DNA of 64,000 nucleotides, taken from positions 62,001-126,000 of the forward strand of contig JAUZRX010000021.1 in the NCBI GenBank assembly GCA_030949985.1, given 5' to 3'. Origin of the DNA: Acidobacteriota bacterium. GTDB lineage: Bacteria > Acidobacteriota > Polarisedimenticolia > J045. Each line of letters opens with the position of its first letter. Position 1 is the first letter of the stretch. Below, piece by piece: positions 26,997 through 35,923 of the stretch. The translations under genes were made by a program, and so were the position numbers. The notes beneath the pieces are model-generated. The model made no database searches. It had not been told where the DNA came from and saw only the letters and a list, made by a program, of their open reading frames with translations.

Positions 26997-27851
26997 ATGC
27001 CCGAACTTCCCGAGGTGGAAACAGTGGTCCGCCAGCTCAGGCCACAGGTCACCGGACGCCACCTGAAGCGTTTGCAGGTGTTCGATCCGCGCCTGAAACC
27101 CGGCCGGGCACCCCGCCTGCCCGGCAGCCGCATCCACCGCGTCCTGCGGGTGGGCAAGCAAGTGCTCTTCGAAGTGGGGCGAAAACAGCCCGAGAAAGCG
27201 CCGGGGCGGGCTTTTCTCGCCTGCCACCTGCGAATGACCGGGCGCCTGATCTGGAAGCCGAAGCGGGACGACCGGGGGCCTCATCTCCGGGCTACCCTGG
27301 TCCTCGAAGACGGCGTCGTGGACTTCATCGATCCCAGGCGATTCGGCACCCTGCGCTGGCTGCGCCGCATCGAGGAGGCCGAGCCGGGGGGCATCGATCC
27401 ACTCTCGCCGGCCTTCACCGCGCCGGTCCTCCGGCGACTTCTCGCAGGCAGCCGGCAGGAACTCAAGGTCTGGCTGCTACGCCAGGACCGCCTCGCGGGC
27501 CTGGGCAACATCTATGCCTGCGAAATCCTCCACCGGGCGGGCCTGGCCCCCCGCCGAGCGGCCGGCCGGCTCTCCGCGGCGGAGATCCAGCGCCTTTTCG
27601 GGGCCATCGGGGAGATCCTCGACGCGGCGATCGAAAAGTGCGGAACGACTTTCTCGGACTTTCAGGACGCCCGGGGTGAGCAGGGGGACTACCAGGCGAT
27701 GCTCGAAGTCTACGGCCGTGAAGGCGAAGGTTGCCGACGCTGTCGGCGCGGCAAGATCCGGAGAATCGTCCAGCAGCAGCGAAGCACCTTCTTCTGCCCC
27801 GTATGCCAGAACCGGCGACACCGACGGGCAGGCCCCGGGAAAGCCGGGTAG
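26997..27851 (+). CDS. mutM: Formamidopyrimidine-DNA glycosylase
   Basis: Base-excision repair enzyme that removes oxidised purines such as 8-oxoguanine and nicks the abasic site. The start at 26997 is fixed by the family N-terminus MPELPEVETV, where Pro2 is the catalytic nucleophile and Glu3 is essential; the preceding GGAG fits. The 284-residue length is normal. The H2TH region contains GLGNIYACEILHRAGL, and the C-terminal zinc finger has four Cys (CRRCRRGKIRR ... FFCPVCQ). It is divergent from the pilin-like operon and apparently alone. Confidence 0.96.
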   Translation: MPELPEVETVVRQLRPQVTGRHLKRLQVFDPRLKPGRAPRLPGSRIHRVLRVGKQVLFEVGRKQPEKAPGRAFLACHLRMTGRLIWKPKRDDRGPHLRATLVLEDGVVDFIDPRRFGTLRWLRRIEEAEPGGIDPLSPAFTAPVLRRLLAGSRQELKVWLLRQDRLAGLGNIYACEILHRAGLAPRRAAGRLSAAEIQRLFGAIGEILDAAIEKCGTTFSDFQDARGEQGDYQAMLEVYGREGEGCRRCRRGKIRRIVQQQRSTFFCPVCQNRRHRRAGPGKAG

Positions 27852-28407
27852 GAGGTCGGCGGAAGATCCTCAGAAGAAGACCCCCGGAAGAAGACTCTCG
27901 GAAGCAAATTCGCGGAAGCAAATTCTTGGGGAAAAAAACAGGAAGGCCGGACGATTCCGCCCGGCCCGAGAAACGAGAAGCTCTAGCGTGCTCTCTTTGC
28001 CCTGCTTGCCTGCCCTCCCTAGAAGCAATCGGGATGCCAAGACTCACCGAAATGACAAACTCATCTCTTTCAACAGGATAGAAAGATCCCGGGAAGCGGC
28101 CGGAGCTGAATCTTCTCAATCTGCGAGTGCCAGGAGCGGGGTGCTTCTCAATCTGAGAAGCCGGGGGGCCCTCTTCCGCGGATGCAAGCGCCTTCCAGCA
28201 ACAGGCTTCGAACAGGATCACACGGATACGATAAATTTCAAGATCTGTCGGATTGTACCCGGAATCATGACTTTTTTTCTTACAACTTGACGCCATCAGC
28301 GTATCTTTCCGGGCACTGGACCTCGGGCGCGGGCCCGGCCCCCAAAGCCCCCTGTGCTGTGCGCAACGAGGCCTGTTTCCAACAAGTTGGGGAAGGGGAA
28401 CAAAACC
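27852..28407 (+). other. 556-bp AT-richer intergenic region with short repeats and a hairpin
   Basis: No gene is supported. The stretch is visibly AT-richer than the rest of the window. It begins with imperfect direct repeats (CGGAAGAAGAC and then two CGGAAGCAAATTC copies, 27877-27924). It has a perfect hairpin GCTTCTCA-atc-TGAGAAGC at 28143-28161, whose sequence CTTCTCAATCTG also occurs just upstream as a direct repeat, and a T7 tract near 28269. It is the upstream region of the secreted propeller-like gene and may hold regulation or be foreign DNA. Confidence 0.45.
28143..28161. other. Perfect 8-bp hairpin
   Basis: GCTTCTCA (28143-28150) pairs with TGAGAAGC (28154-28161) across a 3-base loop. 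It could be a terminator for mutM or a leader structure of the next gene; no T run follows directly. Confidence 0.4.
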
Positions 28408-30105
28408 ATGAAAAAGAAACTCGCACTCTGCTGCGTCCTGCTGGTCGGGAGTTCCTGGATCCTGGCCGGCTCCTTCCACCCCGGCGGCGACCGCCTTGTG
28501 GTCGACCCGGGAGGCGGCGAGCGGACGACACCCGCTGTCGACACCACGCCACCCGACGCCGTCACCAAGCTCACCACGGCCTCCGGTGACATGCAGGTGG
28601 CGCTGGAGTGGGCGACGCCCGGTGATAGCGACTACGCCGGCACGCTGGTCCTGCGCCACGAAGGATCACCTGTACCGGACTCGCCGGTGGACGGCACGAC
28701 CTACGGGGTCGGCGACGCCGTAGGCGCCAGCGTCGTGGCCTGCGTGACCACCTCGTCAGCCCTCGAATGCACCGACAACACGGTCACCAACGACCTGGCC
28801 TATTACTTCTCGGCTTTTGCTTTCGACACCGCCCGCAACTACGCCAGCGGTACCGAGACCGTCGGTCACCCTCGCTCCGCGGCGGAGGTCAAGTGGGCCT
28901 TCACCACCAGCGCGTCCAGCCTGGCTCCCGTCGGCGTGGTCCCCCTGCAGCACGTGGTGGGTATCGGCAACGATCAACTGCTGCACCGCTTCAGGGCCAG
29001 TGACGGCATCCGCGGGTCGTGGTCGTCTCCCCTCGTCGGAGGAGCGGTCCAGGATCGCCCGATGGTCGGCGATCTGGACGCCGGCCCGGCGATGGACCTG
29101 ACCGCGTTCCTCACCGCCCAGGACGGGCGGGTCTACCGCTACGCCCTCGACGACGGAACCGCCACCTTCGAAGGAAGCGCCGACGCGGTCACGGATGCCG
29201 GCTGCACCAGCGGCATTCTCCAGGCCGGGCCGGTGATCATGGTGGACGCCTTCGACTCCAATGCCAACAACGATGACGACGCGGTGATCGTCGTCACCCG
29301 CTGCGGCGCCACCGACAACAAGGTCCTGCTCTACTCCCACGACCTGGCCACGCTCCACGACAGTTACGATGGTGGGGTCGATGGGCTGGGCATCGCCAAC
29401 GCATCACCGCTGGTGATCTACCGCGACACGGCCAACAACATCGTCTTCGTACCCGTCCGATCAGACGGTGGAGAATCGGTGGTCGCCCTGGAAGTCAAGT
29501 CCGGACCCGCCTTCGACTCGCCGCCTTACGGAACGATCACCGGCATCGGCGACATCGACGCCCGACCCGCCATGGTCCGACGCAACACGGATCGTTTCAT
29601 CATCTTCGGCAACACTCTCGGCGAGCTCTATCTCTACAGCGCAACGGTGCGTGACGGATCCTCCCTCCGGCAGCTCGATACCTTGACCACGACCACCGGG
29701 GACGGCCCCGTCAAGGGTATCGCCGTCAGTACCGGCGCTCGTCAGCCCAACGGCTTCTACGAGAACTGGGTGCTATGGACCACCGACACGACCGTGCACG
29801 GGATCCAGATCGGCGGCGATGGACGCTTCAAGGACTCGAGCTACTGGTCGATCAGCCTCGGCGGCCCCTCCCGACCCCTGGTTCTGCGCTGGGTCGGTGG
29901 CACTTCCAACACTTTGGCCTACGTGGGCTCCACGGACGGCTACCTCTACGAACTCGACGCTTCCAACGGTAACACGGTCCGCACCTTCCTCGTGGAAACG
30001 GGCAAGACCGTGGGAGATCCCAGTTTCGACTACAACGACGGTACCCAGCAAGGCCTTGTCGTGGGTACTTCCAGCGGCGCGTTCTACCGCGTCAACCTGG
30101 ACTGA
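28408..30105 (+). CDS. Secreted beta-propeller-like repeat protein, unknown function
   Basis: A 565-residue exported protein. The ATG at 28408 follows a GGGGAAGGGGAA leader and opens a signal peptide (MKKKLALCCVLLVGSSWILAG). Residues about 50-150 form an Fn3-like domain (ALEWATPGDSDYAGTLVLR). The rest consists of repeating beta units such as GDLDAGPAMDLTAFLTAQDG, TLGELYLYSATV and YVGSTDGYLYELDASNG, which resemble PQQ/quinoprotein-like propeller blades. No cofactor site can be assigned. The next gene follows 11 bases later, so they probably work together at the cell surface. Confidence 0.75.
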   Translation: MKKKLALCCVLLVGSSWILAGSFHPGGDRLVVDPGGGERTTPAVDTTPPDAVTKLTTASGDMQVALEWATPGDSDYAGTLVLRHEGSPVPDSPVDGTTYGVGDAVGASVVACVTTSSALECTDNTVTNDLAYYFSAFAFDTARNYASGTETVGHPRSAAEVKWAFTTSASSLAPVGVVPLQHVVGIGNDQLLHRFRASDGIRGSWSSPLVGGAVQDRPMVGDLDAGPAMDLTAFLTAQDGRVYRYALDDGTATFEGSADAVTDAGCTSGILQAGPVIMVDAFDSNANNDDDAVIVVTRCGATDNKVLLYSHDLATLHDSYDGGVDGLGIANASPLVIYRDTANNIVFVPVRSDGGESVVALEVKSGPAFDSPPYGTITGIGDIDARPAMVRRNTDRFIIFGNTLGELYLYSATVRDGSSLRQLDTLTTTTGDGPVKGIAVSTGARQPNGFYENWVLWTTDTTVHGIQIGGDGRFKDSSYWSISLGGPSRPLVLRWVGGTSNTLAYVGSTDGYLYELDASNGNTVRTFLVETGKTVGDPSFDYNDGTQQGLVVGTSSGAFYRVNLD

Positions 30106-30116
30106 GGGAGGGATCC

Positions 30117-30803
30117 ATGAAGATGCCGACAACGACCACCCCCCGCATGGCGCGCTGCAGCGCCCTGATCGCCCTCCTGGCCCTGGCGGCGCCGCTGGCC
30201 CTGGCGGAACTTCCCGGCCGCAGCATGCTGCGGCGGACGCCCCGCGCTTCACTGATGGCCGCGTCTCCGGCCGATGCCGCCCCCCTGACCGGCGTGCTGG
30301 TCACCGACATCGACCCCGCGAAAGTAGCGGCCGGCGAGGGGGTGAGTCTGCACCCCGGCTGGAACGGCCCCTTCCACGCCCACCAGACCCTGGCGGTCTG
30401 GGTGGTCACGGTGATGGACCGCCGGAGTCTCGGCTCTGACGGCCTGGACGTGGTCACGCGCTTCATTCTGCCTGACGGCAGCCTCTACCAGACCATGACG
30501 ACCCCGGTGGACCCGAACGCCGCGCCAGGCGGCATGGTCGAGCGGCCGGATCTCTCCCCCGTTCCCGTGAAGGTCGTCAGGCCGATGCCCTTCGGCCTGT
30601 TCGGACCCCACATCGGTGACGGCGGTTTCAGCCTCGATCCGCAGGAACTGCGGATGAGCACGTTCACCTCCGTGATGCTCCCCGTCAGCGGAACCTGGAT
30701 CACCCGCCACAACCTCTACGGCGACTGGACCGTGGAGGTGCGCCTGGTGCGTGACGGCAAGGAGATCGGGCGTACCCGCAGGGTTTTCTACATCGGGCTC
30801 TGA
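30117..30803 (+). CDS. Secreted protein, unknown function
   Basis: A 228-residue protein with a strong GAGGGAGG ribosome binding site and a signal peptide (CSALIALLALAAPLALAE). The mature part looks like a single beta-sandwich: strands around FHAHQTLAVWVVTVMD, a Pro-rich loop, and a C-terminal GDWTVEVRLVRDGKEIGR that resembles ligand-binding or chaperone-like Ig folds. No family is recognised. It is the second gene of a unit with the propeller-like protein and is closed by a strong terminator at 30827. Confidence 0.7.
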   Translation: MKMPTTTTPRMARCSALIALLALAAPLALAELPGRSMLRRTPRASLMAASPADAAPLTGVLVTDIDPAKVAAGEGVSLHPGWNGPFHAHQTLAVWVVTVMDRRSLGSDGLDVVTRFILPDGSLYQTMTTPVDPNAAPGGMVERPDLSPVPVKVVRPMPFGLFGPHIGDGGFSLDPQELRMSTFTSVMLPVSGTWITRHNLYGDWTVEVRLVRDGKEIGRTRRVFYIGL

Positions 30804-30826
30804 ACCCCCGAACCCCGCCGAAAGCG

Positions 30827-30870
30827 CCCCGCGCCGGCGCCACTTCGTGGCCCTGGCGCGGGGTTCTTTC
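30827..30870 (+). terminator. Intrinsic terminator after the secreted-protein pair
   Basis: CCCCGCGCC (30827-30835) pairs with GGCGCGGGG (30855-30863); an inner GCCAC-ttc-GTGGC stem extends the hairpin, and TTCTTTC follows directly. It stands between the 228-residue protein gene and hypC. Confidence 0.7.
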
Positions 30871-30924
30871 GTGCCCCGGGGTATACTCGTCGCACCCGAC
30901 GGGCATCAAGCCGGAGTGTTGCCG

Positions 30925-31158
30925 ATGTGCCTTGCCGTACCGATGCGCCTGATCGAAGTCGACGGTGAACGCGGAGTCGCCGCCCTGGGTGAAGTGCGCC
31001 AGGCGGTCAACCTCTCCCTGGTCGAATGTCCCCGGATCGGCGAGTACGTCATCGTTCACGCCGGTTTCGCCATCGAAAAGCTGGACGTCGAAGAGGCCGA
31101 TGAACGCCTGGCCTATTTCGACGAGATCGCCGCGAAAGCGGAAGAGGAACCCCGCTAG
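30925..31158 (+). CDS. hypC: HypC/HupF-family hydrogenase maturation chaperone
   Basis: A 77-residue protein beginning with the family motif MCLAVPMRLIE; Cys2 is the residue that binds the Fe(CN)2CO precursor and the hydrogenase large subunit in known HypC proteins. The start at 30925 is set by that motif and a preceding GGAG. The rest (VRQAVNLSLVECPRIGEYVIVHAGFA) fits the small OB-like fold. TATACT at 30882-30887 is a possible -10. No other hyp gene or hydrogenase lies in this window, so its partners are elsewhere or lost. Family call firm, active role uncertain. Confidence 0.92.
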   Translation: MCLAVPMRLIEVDGERGVAALGEVRQAVNLSLVECPRIGEYVIVHAGFAIEKLDVEEADERLAYFDEIAAKAEEEPR

Positions 31159-31207
31159 TTCGAACCACCAGGCCGGAGCGGGCGGGGGCCCTTTCGGGAG
31201 TCGCAAC

Positions 31208-32224
31208 ATGGCCGCTGCCCGCTGGCTGTCGTCGATGACCCTCCTGGTTGCCGCGCTCGTCCTCGCCGGGGCCTGCGCTCCCGCCCCGAGCCCGGAGCCC
31301 GAGCCTCCCGGGACCTGGGCCCTGGCCATTCACGGCGGCGCGGGAGCCATCCCGCGAGACAGTCCTCAAGATCTCCAGCAGGCCTACCGCCGGAGCCTGT
31401 CCAACGCCCTGGAGACCGGGCGGCGCATGCTCGCCGAAGGTGCCGCCAGCCTGGACGTGGTAGAGACCGTGATTCGCCGACTGGAAGACGATCCCCTGTT
31501 CAACGCGGGCCGCGGAGCGGTCTACACCCATGACGGCCGCCACGAACTCGATGCCGCTCTGATGCGAGGCGAGGACCTGGCCTGCGGCGCCGTGGCGGCT
31601 CTGCGCACCGTTCGCCACCCGATCACCCTGGCCCGCCGGGTGATGGAGCGCACGCGTCACATCCTCCTGGTGGGAGAAGGAGCCGAGGCCTTTGCCGACG
31701 AGACAGGCGTCGAGCGCGTGGATCCCGCCTTCTTCGACACGGAAAGGCGCCGCCGGCAGTGGCTCGAATTCCTCGAGCGGTCCCGTCACCATGGCCCGGC
31801 GAACGAGGAAAGGAGCACGGTCGGGGTGGTGGCCCTCGACCGCCGCGGCCACCTGGCGGCGGGCACTTCCACCGGTGGACTGACCGGCAAACGCTTCGGC
31901 CGCGTCGGTGACGTGCCGCTGATCGGCGCCGGCACCTACGCCGACGACCGCTCCTGCGCGGTTTCCTGCACGGGAGTGGGTGAGGCATTCATCCGTCACA
32001 GCGTGGCGCACTCGATTTCGGCCCTGATGAGCCTGGCAGGCATGGACGTGCAGCAGGCCGCGCGAAGGATGATCCACGACGTGCTCGAGCCCGGCGTGGG
32101 AGGAGTGATCGCGGTGGGCCGGGACGGCACCCTGGCCCTCGAGTTCAACACCCCGGGCATGTACAGGGGGGCGGCGAACTCCAAGGGCTTGTTCCAGGTC
32201 GGCATCTGGGAAGACGGGCCGTGA
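31208..32224 (+). CDS. Isoaspartyl peptidase/L-asparaginase (T2), exported
   Basis: Ntn-hydrolase of 338 residues that would hydrolyse L-asparagine or beta-aspartyl peptides. The N-terminal GGAG motif (AIHGGAGAI), the DPLFNAGRGAVYT segment and the autocleavage site STVGVVALD (nucleophile Thr204) are present, as is the downstream substrate loop GTSTGGLTGKRFGRVGD. The N-terminus (LLVAALVLAGACAPAPSPEP) is a probable lipoprotein signal with an Ala-Gly-Ala-Cys lipobox, unusual because most T2 enzymes are cytoplasmic. The next gene starts with a GTG that overlaps the stop codon. Confidence 0.92.
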   Translation: MAAARWLSSMTLLVAALVLAGACAPAPSPEPEPPGTWALAIHGGAGAIPRDSPQDLQQAYRRSLSNALETGRRMLAEGAASLDVVETVIRRLEDDPLFNAGRGAVYTHDGRHELDAALMRGEDLACGAVAALRTVRHPITLARRVMERTRHILLVGEGAEAFADETGVERVDPAFFDTERRRRQWLEFLERSRHHGPANEERSTVGVVALDRRGHLAAGTSTGGLTGKRFGRVGDVPLIGAGTYADDRSCAVSCTGVGEAFIRHSVAHSISALMSLAGMDVQQAARRMIHDVLEPGVGGVIAVGRDGTLALEFNTPGMYRGAANSKGLFQVGIWEDGP

Positions 32225-33678
32225 AGCGACCCGCCCGGCAAGCAAGCCTTTTCCTGGCCACCGCACTGCTGTGTGCCGGCATTCCCGTCCCTGCCTCCGA
32301 ACAGGCAGACGGGGTTTCCGCGATCGCGTGCCGGGGCGCGGGCGGTCCGACGCTCCTTCTCGAGGCCGGTCGCGTGCTGCTGCTACCCTCCCGCCGCACG
32401 CTCCTCCAGCCCCGACCGGCAGCCGTGTCCATGGCCTGCGACGATGACCTGCTGGTGCTGGGGCTGCCCGGACCCAGGGGCGGCGAGGTGCAAGCCTACG
32501 AGAGGCGGGGTTCGACCGTGTCGACCACCCCCTTCTTGAAGATCCCGCTGCGCTTCGTCCCCACGGACCTTCACCTGGTGGCCGGAACCGCCGTCGCGCC
32601 ACGGGAACGCAGGAGAGGCTTCGAACTTGGCCTGCTCGACCTCGGCGGAAAGGAGCGCTGGATCCACCGCCCTCTGCCGGCACGACCGGCCGCCCTGGGG
32701 CCGGCTCCCGGGGGAGGCGCCCTGCTGGTGGCCGTCGGAAAGGACCTGCGCTCGTACTCCCTCGGCACCTTTCTCTCGCGAGATATCCTCCCCTTCGGGA
32801 ATCGGATCACCGCCTTCGCCAGCCGCGAGGACAGCCCCCGCCTGGTGGTGGCCACCGGTCGTCGCGTCATGGCGGTGAACACCGGGGATCCTCGCCAGCG
32901 GGGCTCCCTGCCCCTGCGGGCCGAGATCACCCTGCCGGGCCAGGTCGTCAAACTCGCCCTGCCCGCCGGGGAAGGACCGCCCGTGGCCCTGGTGGAAAGC
33001 CCGCCCTCGGTGGTTTTCCTCTCTCCCGGCTCCCTGGCCCCGCTGGAGTCCTTCGCCCTCGATCGCGCCGCGGCCACCCTGATCGCCGAGGAGCCCGGCA
33101 AGGCGCTGGCGGTCTTCCCGGAGGGTGGCGTCCGGCAGCTTCGATTGCGCGTCCCGTGGCGAACGCTCCGGGACCGGCCGCCGTCTCCGGCCCAGCCCAC
33201 GCGCCCCCCGACGCCTCCCGAACCCGCGCTGCCGGCGGCTCCCCGCGCCGCGCCCTCGCCTGCGCCGACGCCGGACGCTCTCCCCAGCCCCGTGGATCCG
33301 CCCCCCGCACCCTCCGCCGCTGTTCCTCCCGAGATCCCCGCCGTCGTCGCGCCTCGGGGGCCGGTCCAGCCGCCCCTCGATCTCGGCCGTCTTCCCGGCG
33401 GCACGGTGGCCGGAGCGCTCGAGGGCAAGGCCGCCTTGGTCAGGGAAGTCGTCTTTCAGGGACCCGACGACCTGCTCCGCGTAGAGCTGAGAGTCGCCCC
33501 GGAGAAGATCGGCGAGCGCTTCTATTACCGCGCCGAGAAGCTGCCCGAAGGTGACTACCGGGTCGTCCCCATGGGCTCCGGAGGAAGCAGCCTGCGCTGC
33601 CGCCCCCCTTTCGCCACTGTGCACGTGGGACCCGCTGAAGGAACGCGGGCCGACTTCCACATCCTGGGTCGCTGGTAA
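32221..33678 (+). CDS. Secreted protein with Pro-rich linker, unknown function
   Basis: A 485-residue protein whose GTG start overlaps the TGA of the asparaginase-like gene by 4 bases, so translation is probably coupled. A signal peptide (ASLFLATALLCAGIPVPAS) is followed by about 285 residues of propeller-like beta repeats, a Pro/Ala-rich linker (about 320-375) and a small C-terminal beta domain ending in GPAEGTRADFHILGRW. No family is recognised. Coupling suggests a role alongside the exported asparaginase or isoaspartyl peptidase, but this is inference. Confidence 0.7.
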   Translation: MKRPARQASLFLATALLCAGIPVPASEQADGVSAIACRGAGGPTLLLEAGRVLLLPSRRTLLQPRPAAVSMACDDDLLVLGLPGPRGGEVQAYERRGSTVSTTPFLKIPLRFVPTDLHLVAGTAVAPRERRRGFELGLLDLGGKERWIHRPLPARPAALGPAPGGGALLVAVGKDLRSYSLGTFLSRDILPFGNRITAFASREDSPRLVVATGRRVMAVNTGDPRQRGSLPLRAEITLPGQVVKLALPAGEGPPVALVESPPSVVFLSPGSLAPLESFALDRAAATLIAEEPGKALAVFPEGGVRQLRLRVPWRTLRDRPPSPAQPTRPPTPPEPALPAAPRAAPSPAPTPDALPSPVDPPPAPSAAVPPEIPAVVAPRGPVQPPLDLGRLPGGTVAGALEGKAALVREVVFQGPDDLLRVELRVAPEKIGERFYYRAEKLPEGDYRVVPMGSGGSSLRCRPPFATVHVGPAEGTRADFHILGRW

Positions 33679-33894
33679 AACCCTTTGCCGGCCTCGCGGC
33701 CGTTCTTGCAGCGCAGCCTTGCGGACCCGGGTCCCCGGTCACGGGCGGCTCCGATCATGCCGGTCGCGCCGATCGTCCGGGGGCCTTGCGTGGCGGGAGT
33801 CCGGGTCCTGAAAATAGGCGGCCGCCGGACCGTTCCATCCGGACGGGCCGGTCCGCCGGTGAAGCGGGCTCCATGATGGATAGCCGGGAATCTC

Positions 33895-34635
33895 ATGCGC
33901 CTGAGAGTCGTGACCTACAACATCCACCGCGCCATCGGCATCGACCGGAGATTCCGGCCGGAGCGCATCGTCCGCATCCTCTCCCACCACGACGCCGACC
34001 TGGTCCTGTTGCAAGAGGTCGACCAGGGGGTGCCGCGTTCGAAGCAACTGGACTTGGCGTGCGAACTGGCGATCCAGCTCGGCTATCCTCACTTTGCCGT
34101 GGGCCACAACGTCAGCCTGCGCAAGGGACGTTACGGTAACGCCACGCTGAGCCGCTTTCCCATCACCCGGGAACGCAACATCGACCTGACCATCGGCTCG
34201 CGCAAGCGTCGCGGTTGCCAGCATACGACGCTGTGGCTGGGGGGCGGATCCCGGAGCGACAACGTGCTGGAGGTGTTCAACCTCCACCTCGGCCTCTCCG
34301 CCCGGGAGCGGGAACTCCAGATCGGCTTGCTGCTGCGCTCCCGCGAGTTGGCTTCGCTGACCACGGACACGCCCTGCCTGATCGGGGGCGATTTCAACGA
34401 CTGGCGCTCGTTGCTCAAGCCGGTGCTGACCCAGGCCCTGGGCTTCCACTTCGACACCCAACTCAGCACAGGACGTTCGATCAAGACCTACCCCTCCTTC
34501 GCCCCTCGAGGCGGGCTCGATCGGCTCTATTCCCGGGGCCGCCTCAAGCTCCTCTCGGCCCGGCGCTGCCGCCTGCGCGAGTCCCGCGTCGCCAGCGATC
34601 ACCGCCCGATCATCGCGGACTACGAAATTCACTGA
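33895..34635 (+). CDS. Endonuclease/exonuclease/phosphatase (EEP) family protein
   Basis: A 246-residue metal-dependent phosphodiesterase of the EEP fold. The ordered motifs are RVVTYNIHRAIG (Asn), VLLQEVDQG (metal Glu), GGDFNDW (catalytic Asp/Asn) and SDHRPIIADYEI (Asp-His). The family covers DNases, sphingomyelinase-like and inositol phosphatase-like enzymes; this short form without a signal peptide is probably a cytoplasmic nuclease or phosphodiesterase. The ATG at 33895 is chosen because it begins right at the first strand. Confidence 0.9.
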   Translation: MRLRVVTYNIHRAIGIDRRFRPERIVRILSHHDADLVLLQEVDQGVPRSKQLDLACELAIQLGYPHFAVGHNVSLRKGRYGNATLSRFPITRERNIDLTIGSRKRRGCQHTTLWLGGGSRSDNVLEVFNLHLGLSARERELQIGLLLRSRELASLTTDTPCLIGGDFNDWRSLLKPVLTQALGFHFDTQLSTGRSIKTYPSFAPRGGLDRLYSRGRLKLLSARRCRLRESRVASDHRPIIADYEIH

Positions 34636-34730
34636 AAACGGGGGCCTCGAGCCAGGCTTCCAGTTCGGCCTCGAGCTGCTGTATGGTGGTCTCCCGATCT
34701 TCCAGGATCGACACCGAAGGAGGTGTGACG

Positions 34731-35237
34731 ATGAACGCCAGGCCCATTCTCACGGTCTGCGCGGCGCTCTTGGCGCTGCTCTTCCTTCCGGGCTGCCCGG
34801 AGCCGGGTGATCCCGCGGCGGATCTCGCGGCCGTCACCGGCGTACTCGACCAGATCGCCACCGCCCTGAAGGCCGCGGATGTCGAAGCGATCATGGCCCT
34901 GTACGAAGACGAGCCCGCCCCCACGGGCTACTTCGTGGCCGGCGAGATGACCGGCAAGGACACCATCCGCCAGGGCTGGGAGACCTTCTTCGCCCACAAC
35001 AAGGTGATCGCCATCGAGTTCAGCGATGTTCACAACAAGCTCGACCGGCACCTGGCGGCGATCTACTGCCTGTGGACGATGACGGTGGAAAGCGGTGGCG
35101 CCCAGCGGACCCTGAGCGGCCGGCTCACCTCGGTTCTGGGCAAGCACGAAGGGCGGTGGTACATCCATCACGACCACGTCTCGAGGCCCTTCACGATGCC
35201 GATCACGCCGACGGAGTCCGCCGAAAAGGCGCCGTAG
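34731..35237 (+). CDS. NTF2-like (SnoaL/DUF4440 type) lipoprotein
   Basis: A 168-residue protein with a consensus AAGGAGG 9 bases before ATG 34731. The signal ends in a lipobox-like LLFLPGC, so it is probably a lipoprotein anchored at Cys21. The mature part is a single NTF2-like cone: a helix with LDQIATALKAADVEAIMALY and strands ending GRWYIHHDHVSRPF. Such domains often act in small-molecule binding; no active site can be named. Confidence 0.85.
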   Translation: MNARPILTVCAALLALLFLPGCPEPGDPAADLAAVTGVLDQIATALKAADVEAIMALYEDEPAPTGYFVAGEMTGKDTIRQGWETFFAHNKVIAIEFSDVHNKLDRHLAAIYCLWTMTVESGGAQRTLSGRLTSVLGKHEGRWYIHHDHVSRPFTMPITPTESAEKAP

Positions 35238-35256
35238 AATCCGGCAGCGGGGGCGG

Positions 35257-35832
35257 TCACGCCATGCCGCCCGAGCGCCCTCCCAGCCGCTCGCACAGGC
35301 CGTGGAGAATGCCCGCGGTCACGCCCCAGATGTGCTGCTCGTCATGCTCGAGAACCCAGAAGGTGCGTTCCTCACCCTGGTATCGAGTAGCCTGCCGGCT
35401 GTAGCAGGCCGGGTCGAGCACCGTCTCCAGGGCGACTTCGAAAATCCCGGCCACCTCCCGGGGATCGGGGCGCAGGTCGAGCGGAGGCCGGAGCAGGCCG
35501 ACCACGGGCACCACGGAGAAGCCCGTCACGGTATCGTAGGTCGGTAGAACGCCGGCCACCTCGACCCGCGCCGGATCCAGGCCGATCTCCTCCCGGGCTT
35601 CCCGCAGGGCGGTGACCACGGGGTCCGACTCGCCATCTTCGCGCCTGCCCCCGGGAAAGCTGACCTGCCCGGGATGCTGCGCGAGATGCGAGGTGCGCAG
35701 GGTCAGAAGCAATCCGGCGCCGGACTCGCGGCAGACCACGGGCACCAGCACCGCGGCGGGCAGGAGTCGCCCCCCCCTGGAGAACGCGGCTCCCCTCGCC
35801 GGCTTCAAGCAGCCCCTCAGGCGATCGATCAT
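35257..35832 (-). CDS. NUDIX hydrolase, CoA pyrophosphatase type
   Basis: A 191-residue NUDIX protein. The segment HPGQVSFPGGRREDGES followed by the NUDIX box with ALREAREEIGLDP matches the YeaB/NudL branch that cleaves coenzyme A into phosphopantetheine and 3',5'-ADP; LTLRTSHLAQHPGQVSFPGG is the branch-typical lead-in. An ATG nine codons upstream (35859) is possible, but the one at 35832 follows GAGG at a proper distance. It is divergent from ilvE and tail-to-tail with the NTF2-like lipoprotein gene. Confidence 0.9.
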   Translation of the reverse strand: MIDRLRGCLKPARGAAFSRGGRLLPAAVLVPVVCRESGAGLLLTLRTSHLAQHPGQVSFPGGRREDGESDPVVTALREAREEIGLDPARVEVAGVLPTYDTVTGFSVVPVVGLLRPPLDLRPDPREVAGIFEVALETVLDPACYSRQATRYQGEERTFWVLEHDEQHIWGVTAGILHGLCERLGGRSGGMA

Positions 35833-35923
35833 CCCGGTCCTCGATGGATGGGCGTCCATGTTGCGACGGGACCGATCTTACGGGAAGATGAGGCGTTCCC
35901 GCCGCCATTCCCAGGAGCTTTCC

